Source: Brevundimonas subvibrioides
Lineage (GTDB): Bacteria; Pseudomonadota; Alphaproteobacteria; Caulobacterales; Caulobacteraceae
Length of the DNA: 64,000 nucleotides
Direction: 5' to 3'
Assembly (NCBI GenBank): GCA_002280475.1
Contig: NCEB01000001.1
Location: 1-64,000 of the forward strand
Positions within the stretch are counted from its first letter, which is position 1; each line of letters starts with the position of its first letter. Position numbers and translations under genes: made by a program. The notes under the pieces are model-generated. The model was not told the DNA's origin. It worked only from the letters and a program-made list of their open reading frames with translations, and searched no databases. Below, piece after piece: positions 18,170-27,519 of this stretch.

Positions 18170-18732
18170 GCGGGGTCCGCCTTTCGGGCGGGGGTATAGC
18201 CGACCTCGGTCAGAACGCCATGCAGCGGAATGTCATGGGGCTCTGTCGTCAGGCGATCGACCCTCTGGTCGGAGAAGGCGAAGCCGATGCGGGTCGCCCG
18301 CGGCCGGGCGGCGAAGGTCCGGTCATAATAGCCGCCCCCCTGCCCCAGCCGCGCGCCGAAGTCGTCGAACGCCAGCAGCGGCGTGATGATCAGATCCGGA
18401 TCGATGTCCTCGGCCAGCGGCAGGGGCGCGGGACAGCCCGCCGCGTCCATCTCCAGCGGATCGTCCGGCGACCAGAGACGGAAGATCATCGGCGCGTCCC
18501 GCTGCAGCACCACCGGCAGGCACAGGACGGCCCCCGACGCGGCCAGGGCCCGGGCGAGCGGTTCGGGATCGAGCTCGGAGCCCATGGCGCGATAAACGGC
18601 GACGACATCCCCGTGGGGGAGATCATCGGCATGGAGGGAAGCGCGCTCGCCGGCCTCGGGCTCGATCTCGGCAAGACGCCGGCGCAACGCGCGAGCTTCC
18701 GCACGCAGGGCAGCCTTGTTCGGGAAAACCAT
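18166..18732 (-). CDS. fau: 5-formyltetrahydrofolate cyclo-ligase
   Basis: 188 residues. N-terminal NKAALRAEARALRRRL supplies the phosphate-binding basic helix; the family C-terminal signature FGARLGQGGGYYDRT is intact. It converts 5-formyl-THF to methenyl-THF with ATP, clearing the folate inhibitor. Start chosen at ATG 18732; a longer frame from a GTG at 18783 has no ribosome site and runs toward the candidate 6S RNA. Position next to 6S RNA and zapA is the classic bacterial arrangement. It adds to the folate genes at 2.5-5.2 kb. Confidence 0.93.
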   Translation of the reverse strand: MVFPNKAALRAEARALRRRLAEIEPEAGERASLHADDLPHGDVVAVYRAMGSELDPEPLARALAASGAVLCLPVVLQRDAPMIFRLWSPDDPLEMDAAGCPAPLPLAEDIDPDLIITPLLAFDDFGARLGQGGGYYDRTFAARPRATRIGFAFSDQRVDRLTTEPHDIPLHGVLTEVGYTPARKADPA

Positions 18733-18805
18733 GCAGCCACCGCGCTCAAGCAGCGAGCCGCCGCGCGGCGAGCGGTAGCGCACCAGGAGGAAAGGGTGGC
18801 GGCGC

Positions 18806-18965
18806 CATGAGAGCCGTGAAGGACGGTTTAAATCCTCTCGAGCCTGGGTAGCCAGGTGGGCTCCGCATACCCGACCCCACGAGGCCGGACAGGGGCAGAT
18901 CCCTTCGAGTGAATTAAGGCCGCGAGGATATGTTGCCTTCGACGTGAGCCACAGCAGGACCCGCC
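18806..18965 (-). ncRNA. ssrS: candidate 6S RNA
   Basis: The 270-base gap between zapA and fau is where many proteobacteria encode 6S RNA. On the minus strand it can form a long rod: GAAGG (near 18938) pairs with CCUUC (near 18819), AUCCUC with GAGGAU (18924-18929 with 18832-18837), enclosing an apical region with CCUGG/CCAGG and CCGGCC/GGUCGG helices. This rod-and-bubble shape is what 6S uses to mimic an open promoter. Ends are approximate; identification rests on synteny and hand-drawn pairing. Confidence 0.55.
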
Positions 18966-19008
18966 GTCGGACAAGATAGGCGTCGCCGGACCCGGCGGCA
19001 ATGGCGAG

Positions 19009-19323
19009 CTACAGACCTTGCGCGATCTTCTCGATCCGGGCCGCGACGGCGTTCAGCGCCTCGGCCACCCCGGCATCCGACGGCGGAGCGGCCTGCCCCG
19101 GTGGCGTCACGCCGGCGGCCAGACGCGCCTCGTGCAGTTCGTCAGCAAGGACGAGAGCCCCCATCAGGAACAGCCGCAAATCACCGACATGACCCACGTC
19201 GGCCGCGACCTGGCGCACATTGGCGTCGAACTGCTTGGCCAGGATGCGAACGCGTTCCTCCTGACCGTCGGCGCAACCCACCGCATAGGGGCGACCGTTG
19301 ATCTCGACCGTGACGGTGGCCAT
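19009..19323 (-). CDS. zapA: cell division protein ZapA
   Basis: 104 residues. VTVEINGRPYAVGCADGQEERVR begins the ZapA beta-hairpin domain, followed by LAKQFDANVRQVA and a long C-terminal helix with coiled-coil character. ZapA bundles FtsZ filaments at midcell. Its start overlaps the stop of the upstream coiled-coil gene by 1 base (TGATG), as in the Caulobacter zauP-zapA operon. The candidate 6S RNA follows downstream. Confidence 0.93.
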   Translation of the reverse strand: MATVTVEINGRPYAVGCADGQEERVRILAKQFDANVRQVAADVGHVGDLRLFLMGALVLADELHEARLAAGVTPPGQAAPPSDAGVAEALNAVAARIEKIAQGL

Positions 19324-19589
19324 CACGCGGCCTCGTCGGCTTCGGCTTCGGACAGGACCTCGCGCACCGCCTCGGCGGCGCGGGCCAGGGCCTCGGAGGC
19401 GTCGCGACCGGCGGCTTCCAGCTCGGCGATGCGGCGCTCGTCCTCGATTCGCGCGGACGGCGGCGGGGGCAGGGCGAACAGGTCGTCGTCCGCCACCACA
19501 GGCGCCAGCTTCAGCTCGTGGATCTTGCGTTCGAGCGTGCTGAGCGCCCGGTCGAGCCGGTCGCGGGCGGCGGTTGTGGCGTCGGCCAT
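19323..19589 (-). CDS. zauP: ZauP-like coiled-coil division protein (DUF4164-like)
   Basis: 88 residues, almost entirely helical: DRLDRALSTLERKIHELK, then a proline-rich break (ALPPPPSA), then a Glu/Ala/Arg-rich helix. In Caulobacter the gene directly upstream of zapA encodes ZauP, which binds ZapA and tightens the Z-ring. Position, size and coiled-coil character match, so the name is given by synteny. GGAGG lies about 8 nt before the start. It is divergent from transketolase. Confidence 0.75.
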   Translation of the reverse strand: MADATTAARDRLDRALSTLERKIHELKLAPVVADDDLFALPPPPSARIEDERRIAELEAAGRDASEALARAAEAVREVLSEAEADEAA

Positions 19590-19685
19590 CGGTCGCTTCC
19601 TCCAGATTTCGTATAGAACCCGCCACGGCCGCGCGGTAAAGCGGCGCCGCCCCCCTTTTTCCGCCTCCCGACGAAAGTTTCGCCC

Positions 19686-21680
19686 GTGGCCGACGCCAAG
19701 ACCGCTCCCGACAAAGCCTCCCTCAAGCAGATGGCCGACGCCATCCGGGTCCTGTCGATGGACGGCGTGGAGAAGGCCAACAGCGGTCACCCCGGCATGC
19801 CGATGGGCATGGCGGACGTGGCGACGGTGCTGTTCTCCCGGTTCCTGAAGTTCGACGCGTCCCGCCCCGACTGGGCCGACCGCGACCGCTTCATCCTGTC
19901 GGCGGGCCACGGCTCGATGCTGGTCTACGCCCTGCTGCACCTGACCGGCTACAAGGCCGCGACGAAGGAGCAGCTGTCCAGCTTCCGCCAGTGGGGCTCC
20001 AAGACCGCAGGCCACCCCGAGTACGGCCACATGCCGGGGGTGGAGACGACCACCGGGCCCTTGGGCCAGGGCCTGGCCAATGCCGTGGGGTTCGCGATGG
20101 CCGAGCGGCATCTGGCGGCGCGGTTCGGCGAGGATCTGGTCGATCACCGCACCTGGGTCATCGCCGGCGACGGCTGCCTGATGGAGGGCGTCAGCCAGGA
20201 GGCCATCGCTCTGGCCGGTCGCTATCGGCTGAACAAGCTCACGGTGCTGTGGGATGACAATGCCATCACCATCGACGGGGCGGTCAGCCTGTCGGACGCC
20301 ACGGATCAGAAGGCCCGCTTCAAGGCCGCCGGCTGGGCGGTCAAGGCTGTCGATGGCCACGATGTGAAGGCCGTCAAATCCGCGCTGCAGTGGGCGACCC
20401 GTCAGGACAGGCCGACCCTGATCGCCTGCAAGACCAGGATCGGTCGCGGCGCAGCAACCATGGAAGGCAGCCACAAGACCCACGGCGCAGCCTTGGGCGC
20501 CGCCGAGATCGCAGCCACCCGCCTGGGCCTGTCCTGGACCCACGAGCCGTTTGAACTGCCCGAGGCCGTCGAGAAGGCGTGGAAGAAGGTCGGCAAGCGC
20601 GGCGGCAAGGACCGCAAAGCCTGGGAGGCGCGGCTGGCGGCCTCGTCCCAGGCAACCGATTTCACCCGCGCCATGGCCGGCGACCTGCCCGAGCGTGCCT
20701 TCGACGGCCTGAACGCGGGCATCGCACAGCTGCTGGTCGACAAGCCCGCTCAGGCAACCCGCCAGGCCTCTGGCGCGGCGCTGGAGGCTGTGTTCGGTGC
20801 CGTGCCCGAGATGATCGGCGGCTCGGCCGATCTGACGGGATCGAACAACACCCTGGTCAAGGGCACGCCGATCTTCGACGCCCCGACCTACGAAGGACGC
20901 TACGTCAACTGGGGCATCCGCGAGCACGGCATGGCGGCGGCCATGAACGGCATGGCGCTGCACGGCGGGGTCATCCCCTACGGCGGCACCTTCATGGTGT
21001 TCTCGGACTACAGCCGCCCGTCGATCCGTCTGGCGGCCCTGATGGGCATCCGTGTCATCCACGTCCTGACGCATGACTCCATCGGCCTGGGCGAAGACGG
21101 CCCGACGCACCAGCCGGTCGAGCATCTGGCGGCGCTCCGCGCCATCCCGAACCTGATGGTCTTCCGCCCCGCCGACACGGTCGAGGCCTTCGAGTGCTGG
21201 CAGCTGGCGCTGGAAGCCAAGACCACGCCCTCGGCGCTCGCCCTGTCGCGCCAGAAGACGGCGGCGGTCCGTACCACCGCCTCGGATGAGAACCTGTCCG
21301 CGCGCGGTGCCTATGAGCTGAAGGCCGCGTCTGGCGAGGCCAAGGCCAGCCTGTTCGCCACCGGCACCGAAGTGCCGATCGCGCTCAAGGCCGCCGAGGC
21401 GCTGGAGGCCGAGGGCACGCCCACCCGCGTCGTCTCGGTCCCCTGCTTCGAGCTGTTCGAGACACAAGACGCTGCCTATCAGGCCTCGGTTCTGGGTCGC
21501 GGCACGGTTCGCGTCGCCGTCGAGGCCGCGATCCAGCAGGGCTGGGAGCGCTTCATCGGCGAGGACGGGGCCTTTGTCGGCATGACCGGCTTCGGCGCCT
21601 CGGCCCCCGCGGACGTCCTCTATCGCGAGTTCGGCATCACCGCCGAGGCCGTGGTCGCGGCGGTCAAGGCGCGGCTCTGA
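19686..21680 (+). CDS. tkt: transketolase
   Basis: 664 residues, GTG start. Thiamine diphosphate domain with [11 protein letters not shown] near residue 32, [16 protein letters not shown], and [13 protein letters not shown] around residue 160; pyrimidine-binding domain with [11 protein letters not shown] and later [16 protein letters not shown]-terminal domain intact. Transfers two-carbon units in the pentose phosphate pathway. It pairs functionally with the transaldolase at the window start and with gap, pgk and fba about 10 kb away. It is followed after 2 bases by an exported esterase gene. Confidence 0.96.
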   Translation: MADAKTAPDKASLKQMADAIRVLSMDGVEKANSGHPGMPMGMADVATVLFSRFLKFDASRPDWADRDRFILSAGHGSMLVYALLHLTGYKAATKEQLSSFRQWGSKTAGHPEYGHMPGVETTTGPLGQGLANAVGFAMAERHLAARFGEDLVDHRTWVIAGDGCLMEGVSQEAIALAGRYRLNKLTVLWDDNAITIDGAVSLSDATDQKARFKAAGWAVKAVDGHDVKAVKSALQWATRQDRPTLIACKTRIGRGAATMEGSHKTHGAALGAAEIAATRLGLSWTHEPFELPEAVEKAWKKVGKRGGKDRKAWEARLAASSQATDFTRAMAGDLPERAFDGLNAGIAQLLVDKPAQATRQASGAALEAVFGAVPEMIGGSADLTGSNNTLVKGTPIFDAPTYEGRYVNWGIREHGMAAAMNGMALHGGVIPYGGTFMVFSDYSRPSIRLAALMGIRVIHVLTHDSIGLGEDGPTHQPVEHLAALRAIPNLMVFRPADTVEAFECWQLALEAKTTPSALALSRQKTAAVRTTASDENLSARGAYELKAASGEAKASLFATGTEVPIALKAAEALEAEGTPTRVVSVPCFELFETQDAAYQASVLGRGTVRVAVEAAIQQGWERFIGEDGAFVGMTGFGASAPADVLYREFGITAEAVVAAVKARL

Positions 21681-21682
21681 GG

Positions 21683-22513
21683 ATGCGGTTCGCGGCCCTT
21701 CTGCTGTCCGTCGCCGCCCTGTTTGGGGCCGTCCCGGCCTTGGCTCAGACACCAACGCCGACGCCTATTGTCATCGGCCAGTCCTACGTCCTGCCGTCTG
21801 AGGTCATGGGCCAACCGCGCGAGATCAACGTGTGGCTACCGCCCGGCCACAGCGAGGACGGCCGCCGCTATCCGGTGCTCTATGTGCTGGACGGCGGTCA
21901 GGCCCAGGACTTCCACCACATCAGCGGCCTGGGCCAGCTGGGCACAGTCAACGGATCGACGCGCGACGTGATCGTGGTGGGTGTCGCCTCGGTGGATCGC
22001 CGGAACGAGCTGGCTCTGCGCTCATCCAATCCGGAGATCGTCGCCACCTATCCGACGCAGGGAGACTCGGCCCGCTTCCGCCGCTTCCTGGCCGACGAGG
22101 TCATCCCCTTCGTGGAGGCGACCTTTCCGACCGACGACACCACCGTGCTGATGGGTGAATCGCTGGCGGGCCTGTTCGTGGTCGAGACCGCGCTCAAGAC
22201 CCCTGCCCTGTTCGACACCTATGTGGCGATCAGCCCCAGCCTGTGGTGGGATGACGGGGCGCTGGCCGGCGAGGCGTCGGCTCTGCTGGCGGCGCATCCG
22301 CCGGGCCCACGCACCCTGTTGCTGAGCATCGCCGACGAGGGCGGAGAGATGCAGACGGCCATGGACGCCTTGGTCGACGCGCTTCGGTCCTCCGCGCCGG
22401 CGGACCTGACCTGGGCCTACGACCCGCGCCCGACCGAGAGCCACGCGACCATCTATCACGGCGCGGCGCTGGATGCCTTCCGCCGGGTCTTCCCCGCGCC
22501 GACGCAACCCTGA
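21683..22513 (+). CDS. exported alpha/beta hydrolase, Fes/IroE-like esterase family
   Basis: 276 residues. Sec signal peptide ending near ALA-Q; mature domain with NVWLPPGHSEDGRRYPVLYVLDGG, the nucleophile elbow MGESLAG (Ser near residue 154) and a late histidine in TESHATIY. This is the putative-esterase family that includes IroE-type siderophore esterases and feruloyl-esterase relatives. It starts 2 bases after the transketolase stop, probably by read-through rather than functional linkage. Substrate unknown; periplasmic by signal peptide. Confidence 0.85.
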   Translation: MRFAALLLSVAALFGAVPALAQTPTPTPIVIGQSYVLPSEVMGQPREINVWLPPGHSEDGRRYPVLYVLDGGQAQDFHHISGLGQLGTVNGSTRDVIVVGVASVDRRNELALRSSNPEIVATYPTQGDSARFRRFLADEVIPFVEATFPTDDTTVLMGESLAGLFVVETALKTPALFDTYVAISPSLWWDDGALAGEASALLAAHPPGPRTLLLSIADEGGEMQTAMDALVDALRSSAPADLTWAYDPRPTESHATIYHGAALDAFRRVFPAPTQP

Positions 22514-22593
22514 TCCGAGGGCCGTCGTCACGTCTCGTCTCTGGCGCCCTCTCGTTCCAAGAGGCATGGTCCAGACCTCATCGGGAGATCGAG

Positions 22594-23439
22594 ATGACCA
22601 ATTCACCTAGGCTTTTCGCGGGTGCGGCGGCCGCACTTCTGCTCGGTGCCTGTTCCCAGGCGGATGGTGGGACTGGAGCCGCCGAACCGGCCAGTGCCGT
22701 GTCCACTCGCGCCGTGATCCTCGAGGCACGGCCGGGTCTCGGCACCGACGTCGAGGCCCTGCCTCGCCTCGCGGGGGACACGCCGGAAATCGCGCGGATC
22801 AATGCCGAGTTGGACCGCCTGGACGCCGCGGCCGTCCAGAGCGCGGCCGACTGCGTCGAGATGGCTGGCGAGGGCCCCGGCGGCGGGTGGAGCCGCTCGA
22901 TCACCCAGCCGATGACCGGCCCAGGCTTCGTCACGCTGCGCGAGCATCTGGATGTCTATTGCGGCGGGGCCTACCCCTCAACCTCGCAGACCGCCGTGAC
23001 CTATGACCTGGCCAAGGGGCAGAGGATAGACTGGCCCGCCGCCCTGCCGGGCCTGAACCTGGTCCTGGGCATGTTCGAGGACATGCCGGCCGACTATGTG
23101 CCCCTTGTGCGTTCGGCCGCTCTGGGTGCTTGGTTCAGCCGCAGAATGCTGGCCAATCCCGACGCGGAATGGGTCGAGCAGTGCCGCTCCTTCTTCGATG
23201 CGGAAGCGATGGCCGAACAGGGGTTCAACATCTGGGCCGACGCCGAGAACGGCGGCGTCAGCGTCCAGCCGGAGCTGCCCCATGTGGCCCAGGCCTGCGC
23301 CGAGCGCGCGACGCTGACACCCGTCGAGTTGCAAAGCTTCAGCGCCGATGCGGGCCTGATCGCCGCGATTGAAGCCGCCAAGACGGCAGGCAACTGGGCA
23401 CCCAAGGAAGACGCCGCTGAGCAGGGGCCCTCGGCATGA
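22594..23439 (+). CDS. lipoprotein with DUF3298-like domain
   Basis: 281 residues. Lipobox LGAC near residue 20. Middle and C-terminal parts include [33 protein letters not shown], resembling the DUF3298/RsiV-type pattern in which a conserved GGAHP-like element precedes a strand that describes the protein's own YDL segment. Several cysteines may form disulfides. GGGAG lies upstream of ATG. Its stop overlaps the purT start by 4 bases, but a functional link is not obvious. Confidence 0.7.
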   Translation: MTNSPRLFAGAAAALLLGACSQADGGTGAAEPASAVSTRAVILEARPGLGTDVEALPRLAGDTPEIARINAELDRLDAAAVQSAADCVEMAGEGPGGGWSRSITQPMTGPGFVTLREHLDVYCGGAYPSTSQTAVTYDLAKGQRIDWPAALPGLNLVLGMFEDMPADYVPLVRSAALGAWFSRRMLANPDAEWVEQCRSFFDAEAMAEQGFNIWADAENGGVSVQPELPHVAQACAERATLTPVELQSFSADAGLIAAIEAAKTAGNWAPKEDAAEQGPSA

Positions 23440-24626
23440 GGCTCGGCACGCCCCTGTCGCCAACCGCTATCCGTGTCATGCTTCTGGGCGGCGGGGAGCT
23501 GGGCAAGGAAGTCGTCATCGAGCTCCAGCGGCTCGGCGTCGAGACCATCGTCGTAGACCGCTACGCCGACGCCCCGGCCATGCAGGTCGCGCACCGCAGC
23601 CATGTCGTGACGATGACCGACGCCGCCGCGCTCCGCGCCGTCATCGCTGATGAACGCCCGCATCTGATTGTGCCTGAAATCGAGGCCATAGCCACCGAAG
23701 TGCTGGCCGAAGTCGAGGCCGCCGGCACGACCGTCATCCCTACGGCGCGGGCGACGCAGTTGACGATGAACCGCGAGGGCATCCGTCGCCTGGCGGCCGA
23801 GGACCTGGGCCTGACGACGAGCCCCTATGCCTTTGCGGGGTCCGCCGCCGAACTGATGGAAGCAGCGCACCGGATCGGCCTGCCGGTGTTCATCAAGCCG
23901 GTGATGTCGTCCTCGGGCAAGGGGCAGTCGATGATCGACGCGCTCGAGGACGCCGGGAACGCCTGGGCCTACGCCCAGTCCGCCGGCCGGGTCGAGACGG
24001 CGCGGGTCATCGTCGAGGGCCGCATCGACTTCGATTTCGAGATCACCCTGCTGACCGTCCGATCCCTGTGCGACGGTCAGGTCGTCACGGATTTCTGCGC
24101 CCCCATCGGCCACCGCCAGGTGAAGGGCGACTATGTCGAGAGCTGGCAGCCCCAGGCCATGAGCCCCGCCGCCCTGGCCTCGGCTCAGGATATCGGGCGC
24201 AAGGTCACGGACGCCTTGGGCGGCCTCGGCGTCTTCGGGGTGGAGCTGTTCGTGAAAGGCGACCAGGTCTGGTTCTCAGAGGTCTCGCCCCGGCCCCACG
24301 ATACCGGCCTCGTCACCCTGACCACCCAGACGATGAGCGAGTTCGCGCTACATGCCCGCGCCATCCTGGGCCTGCCGATCGACGTGAGCCAGCGCGACGT
24401 GGGAGCCAGCGCGGTGATCTATGGCGGCATGGATGCGGTGGGCATCGGCTACGAGGGCGTGGCAGAGGCGCTCCTGGTTCCGACCGCCGACCTGCGCCTG
24501 TTCGGCAAGCCCGAGTCCTTCGAGCGTCGTCGCATGGGCGTGGCCCTGGCCCTCGGCGACACCGTCAACCAAGCCCGCGAGCGCGCGCGCGATGCCGCAG
24601 GGCGCGTCCGTCCCGTCTCGGCCTAG
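23436..24626 (+). CDS. purT: formate-dependent phosphoribosylglycinamide formyltransferase
   Basis: 396 residues, normal PurT length. ATP-grasp enzyme: N-terminal [49 protein letters not shown] with the ATP-binding lysine, and [18 protein letters not shown] near the C-terminus. It forms formyl-GAR from GAR, ATP and formate, the folate-independent third step of purine synthesis. PurU, about 19 kb away, produces formate from formyl-THF and is the usual formate source for PurT. Converges with the S41 peptidase, overlapping by 4 bases. Confidence 0.96.
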   Translation: MRLGTPLSPTAIRVMLLGGGELGKEVVIELQRLGVETIVVDRYADAPAMQVAHRSHVVTMTDAAALRAVIADERPHLIVPEIEAIATEVLAEVEAAGTTVIPTARATQLTMNREGIRRLAAEDLGLTTSPYAFAGSAAELMEAAHRIGLPVFIKPVMSSSGKGQSMIDALEDAGNAWAYAQSAGRVETARVIVEGRIDFDFEITLLTVRSLCDGQVVTDFCAPIGHRQVKGDYVESWQPQAMSPAALASAQDIGRKVTDALGGLGVFGVELFVKGDQVWFSEVSPRPHDTGLVTLTTQTMSEFALHARAILGLPIDVSQRDVGASAVIYGGMDAVGIGYEGVAEALLVPTADLRLFGKPESFERRRMGVALALGDTVNQARERARDAAGRVRPVSA

Positions 24627-25930
24627 AGGCCCTCCGCCAAGGTAGACGTCGGCGTCGCCGACGCCGAGACCCGTTCCAGCTCCTGGCGGGCCAGGGCTTC
24701 GATCGCGGCGTCCAACATCGGATCTCGGCCGGAGCGGCGATCCTCGACGGTACGGGTGACGATGATGTCGGGCTGGACGCCCCGCTTCTCCAGCCGGACC
24801 CCGCCCGAAGTGATGTAGTCCGCGCGGCTGAGCGTCAGTCGCCCCCCATCGGGCAGCGCTGTGTCCTGAGAGATCAGCACCGATCCCGCGGTATGCTCGC
24901 CCACGACCAGAGCGCGCCCGGCCTCCTGGAGCGCGGCGGGCGTCAGTTCGGCGGCGCTGCGGCTGGACCCGTCGACCAGCAGGGCCACGTCGTGGGGAAT
25001 AGGCCCTTCCAGTCCGCCACAGCCCGGCATGATCGTCAGGGTGACCGGGCGACCGCCGCGCGCGATCCGCGTCGCCCAGGGCTGGCTCGCCGGAAGGAAG
25101 CATGACAAGGCCGCGTCCGCTTCCAACAGCAACCCGCCGGGATTGCCGCGCAGATCAAGGATCACATCCGTTTCGGCGGGGATCTCCGCCAGGCGATCAC
25201 CCAGCCAGCGGCCCAGCCCGGCCTCGAAGCTCTCGACCCGCAAGACGACCGCACCGGGCCGCGAGACGTCGGCGCTGAAGGCCGGAATGGGGTCCATGAC
25301 GCGGGGGACCAAAGTGATCTCGCGGCGCTCGCCGGCCGGGTCGCGGAAGAGCAGCAGAGTGGGCTTGCCGTCCTCGACATCGAAGTCGACGCCCCAAGCC
25401 TGGCCATCGACGCTCTCCAGCACCCAGCCGATCTCGATCCCGACCTCCTCGGCCGGCGAGCCGGGACGAACATCCTCGATCCGCCAGGTATCGACGTTTT
25501 CGCGTCCCAGGGTGACGCCCATAACCGCCCGACGGCTGCGCGCCGCATCCTGCCGCCGGGCCTGGGCGGGGGACACCGCCCCAGCATGGTCGTCGTCCAG
25601 CAGGTCCAGCATCTGGCTAATGGCGCGATACAGCATCCGGTCGTCGATCGCCGCCAGGGCCTGCGGACGATAGATGTCGCGCGCCTCGCGCCAGTTCACG
25701 CCGTGAAGATCCGGGTCGTAATATCGCCGCCGCACGGTGTCCCAGACGGCGTCGAACACCCGGGCGTTCATCCGCGCCCGTTCGCGATCCGGCGTCGCCA
25801 CCGCCTCCGACGTTCCTCGCGCCTGGACAGACGCCGGAACAAGAACGGGTGTTGTGCCGAAAGCGACCGCGATCGCCACCAGTCCGGGCGCGAGACGTCG
25901 AAGGATCGATCGGCGGACGGAGAAAATCAT
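24623..25930 (-). CDS. S41-family peptidase (C-terminal processing protease type), atypical dyad
   Basis: 435 residues. N-terminal signal peptide or membrane anchor, a helical region ([17 protein letters not shown]), a PDZ-like domain ([17 protein letters not shown] onward) and the S41 catalytic core with [14 protein letters not shown]. The nucleophile region reads [13 protein letters not shown]. The strand that normally carries the lysine (family TFGKG) reads GEHTAGSVL, so the usual catalytic lysine seems absent. Either a different base is used, as in tricorn-like S41 members, or it is inactive. Periplasmic. Confidence 0.85.
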   Translation of the reverse strand: MIFSVRRSILRRLAPGLVAIAVAFGTTPVLVPASVQARGTSEAVATPDRERARMNARVFDAVWDTVRRRYYDPDLHGVNWREARDIYRPQALAAIDDRMLYRAISQMLDLLDDDHAGAVSPAQARRQDAARSRRAVMGVTLGRENVDTWRIEDVRPGSPAEEVGIEIGWVLESVDGQAWGVDFDVEDGKPTLLLFRDPAGERREITLVPRVMDPIPAFSADVSRPGAVVLRVESFEAGLGRWLGDRLAEIPAETDVILDLRGNPGGLLLEADAALSCFLPASQPWATRIARGGRPVTLTIMPGCGGLEGPIPHDVALLVDGSSRSAAELTPAALQEAGRALVVGEHTAGSVLISQDTALPDGGRLTLSRADYITSGGVRLEKRGVQPDIIVTRTVEDRRSGRDPMLDAAIEALARQELERVSASATPTSTLAEGL

Positions 25931-26003
25931 CGCCGACAGCCTAGAACGACGCGGGGCGGCCTCTCAAGTCATGAAACCGAGGCCCGCGTGTCGCACGGCG
26001 GCT

Positions 26004-26681
26004 TCACTCGGCGGATACCGGGGCAGTGGACGGCCGCTCGCCCTCTTCCAGGGCCCCGTCGCTGTCCGCGTCCATGCGCTGGAACGCCTCGCGCAGCGGC
26101 GCCAGGAACTCCTCCTCGGACACCCGGCCGTCGCCGTCCCGGTCCATGTCGCCGGGCCCATCGGGACCACCAAAGCGGCGGATCTCGACCCGACGCTCGC
26201 CCGGGCCGTGCCAGGACATCTCCTCGCCACCGTCGCCGCCCGGTCCGCGTCGGATCACCACGACCTCACGGTCGCCGCCCCTTTCCGGCCCACCGTGGAA
26301 CACCATCAGATCGCCGGGAACACCGTGCCGTCGGTGCTGGCCCGGTCCACCAGGGCCACGAATGGTGAAGGTCATCGGGCCCCCTGGGCCGTCTTCCGCA
26401 TGGCCCGCGTCGCGCTCATCGGGCGATAGCCGTCCGTCGTCGTTGGTATCGAGCCGATCGAAGGCGGCGCTCAGCGGAGCGGTGAACTCCTCACGGCTGA
26501 CGAAGCCGTCCTCGTCGGCGTCCATCCGGGCGGGCCCATCGGGGCCACCGAGGGTCACGACCCGAACCTCGCTGCGGCGCTCGCCGAGAGCATCGGCAAG
26601 GCCGTCCCTGAGCGCCGTCCCGTCCTGAGGGAGTGGCGCGGTCAGCAGGGCGGCCAGGGTGGCGAGCGCGATCGTGGACAT
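26004..26681 (-). CDS. exported EF-hand protein with four calcium-binding loops
   Basis: 225 residues. Start at 26681 with GAGGAGG upstream; an upstream ATG (26720) is less likely. A signal peptide is followed by two EF-hand pairs: DADEDGFVSREEF and DTNDDGRLSPDE near residues 55-95, then DRDGDGRVSEEEF and DADSDGALEEGE at the C-terminus. The linker is rich in Gly, Pro, His and Arg (GGPGQHRRHG). Divergent from the OmpR/EnvZ-type system 128 bases away, so it may be a target or sensor partner of that system. A periplasmic calcium buffer is a guess. Confidence 0.85.
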   Translation of the reverse strand: MSTIALATLAALLTAPLPQDGTALRDGLADALGERRSEVRVVTLGGPDGPARMDADEDGFVSREEFTAPLSAAFDRLDTNDDGRLSPDERDAGHAEDGPGGPMTFTIRGPGGPGQHRRHGVPGDLMVFHGGPERGGDREVVVIRRGPGGDGGEEMSWHGPGERRVEIRRFGGPDGPGDMDRDGDGRVSEEEFLAPLREAFQRMDADSDGALEEGERPSTAPVSAE

Positions 26682-26808
26682 GAAGCCTCCTCGTGGAAAT
26701 CCGAGCGGTTGTTCCACCATAAGGACCTTTCACCCGTGTTTCAGACCACAGCCCGATTGTTTCAGCTCTGAAATGACGCCGCCGGCTTGTCCGGGGCATA
26801 AGGCAACG

Positions 26809-27519
26809 ATGAGTGAGACTCTCGCCCGCATCCTGGTCGTCGACGACGACCCCGGCATCCGCGAGGTGCTGTGCGACTACCTGGGTCAGCACGGCTATCT
26901 GACGACGGGCGCGGCCTCGGCGATCGAGATGGACACCGCTCTGGCGGGCCACCCGGTCGACCTGATCGTGCTGGACCTGATGATGCCGGGCGAAGACGGC
27001 CTGTCGGTCGTGCGCCGCCTGTCGGGCACGCCTCCGGTCGTCATGCTGTCGGCCATGGGCGAGGACACCGACCGGATCATCGGGCTGGAACTCGGGGCCG
27101 ACGACTATCTGGCCAAGCCCTGCAATCCCAGGGAACTGCTGGCCCGGGTCCGCGCCATCCTGCGTCGCCCTCGCGAGGACGAGACCGCGGCGGGCGCGAC
27201 CCTGTCGTTCGATGGATGGCGGCTGGATCTGGTGCGGCGCGAGCTGCTGCGGCCGGACGGCGAGGTGGTCATTCTGTCGGCGGGCGAGTTCGGCCTGCTG
27301 CGCGCCTTCGTCGAACGACCCGGCCGGGTTCTGACGCGCGACCAGCTTCTGGAGGCCGCGCGCGGTGCCGAGGCCGACGTCTTCGACCGCGCGATGGATG
27401 TCCAGATCAGCCGGCTGAGAAAGAAGCTCGACGACGGATCGGGCAAGGACCTGATCGTGACGATCCGGGGCGAAGGCTATCGCTTCGACGCCCGCGTGAA
27501 GAAGACGGTGGTCCGCTGA
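26809..27519 (+). CDS. OmpR-family response regulator
   Basis: 236 residues. Receiver domain with acidic pair VVDDD, phosphoacceptor in VLDLMMPGEDG, switch VVMLSAMG and KPCNP lysine; C-terminal winged helix with LSAGEFGLLRAFVERPGRVLTRDQL and DVQISRLRKKL. The ATG at 26809 is used; the open frame extends 5' but the receiver begins here. The start of the kinase overlaps its stop (TGATG). The divergent EF-hand gene may be regulated by it. Confidence 0.95.
   Translation: MSETLARILVVDDDPGIREVLCDYLGQHGYLTTGAASAIEMDTALAGHPVDLIVLDLMMPGEDGLSVVRRLSGTPPVVMLSAMGEDTDRIIGLELGADDYLAKPCNPRELLARVRAILRRPREDETAAGATLSFDGWRLDLVRRELLRPDGEVVILSAGEFGLLRAFVERPGRVLTRDQLLEAARGAEADVFDRAMDVQISRLRKKLDDGSGKDLIVTIRGEGYRFDARVKKTVVR

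Noticed and set aside
17135-18199. A 354-residue open frame continuing from hicA
   Set aside because: After the HicA motifs it is antisense to ymdB and has shadow-type composition; the true HicA end is in the next frame.
19323-21755. An 810-residue minus-strand frame across transketolase
   Set aside because: Only the last 88 codons are a real gene (the ZauP-like protein); the rest mirrors tkt.
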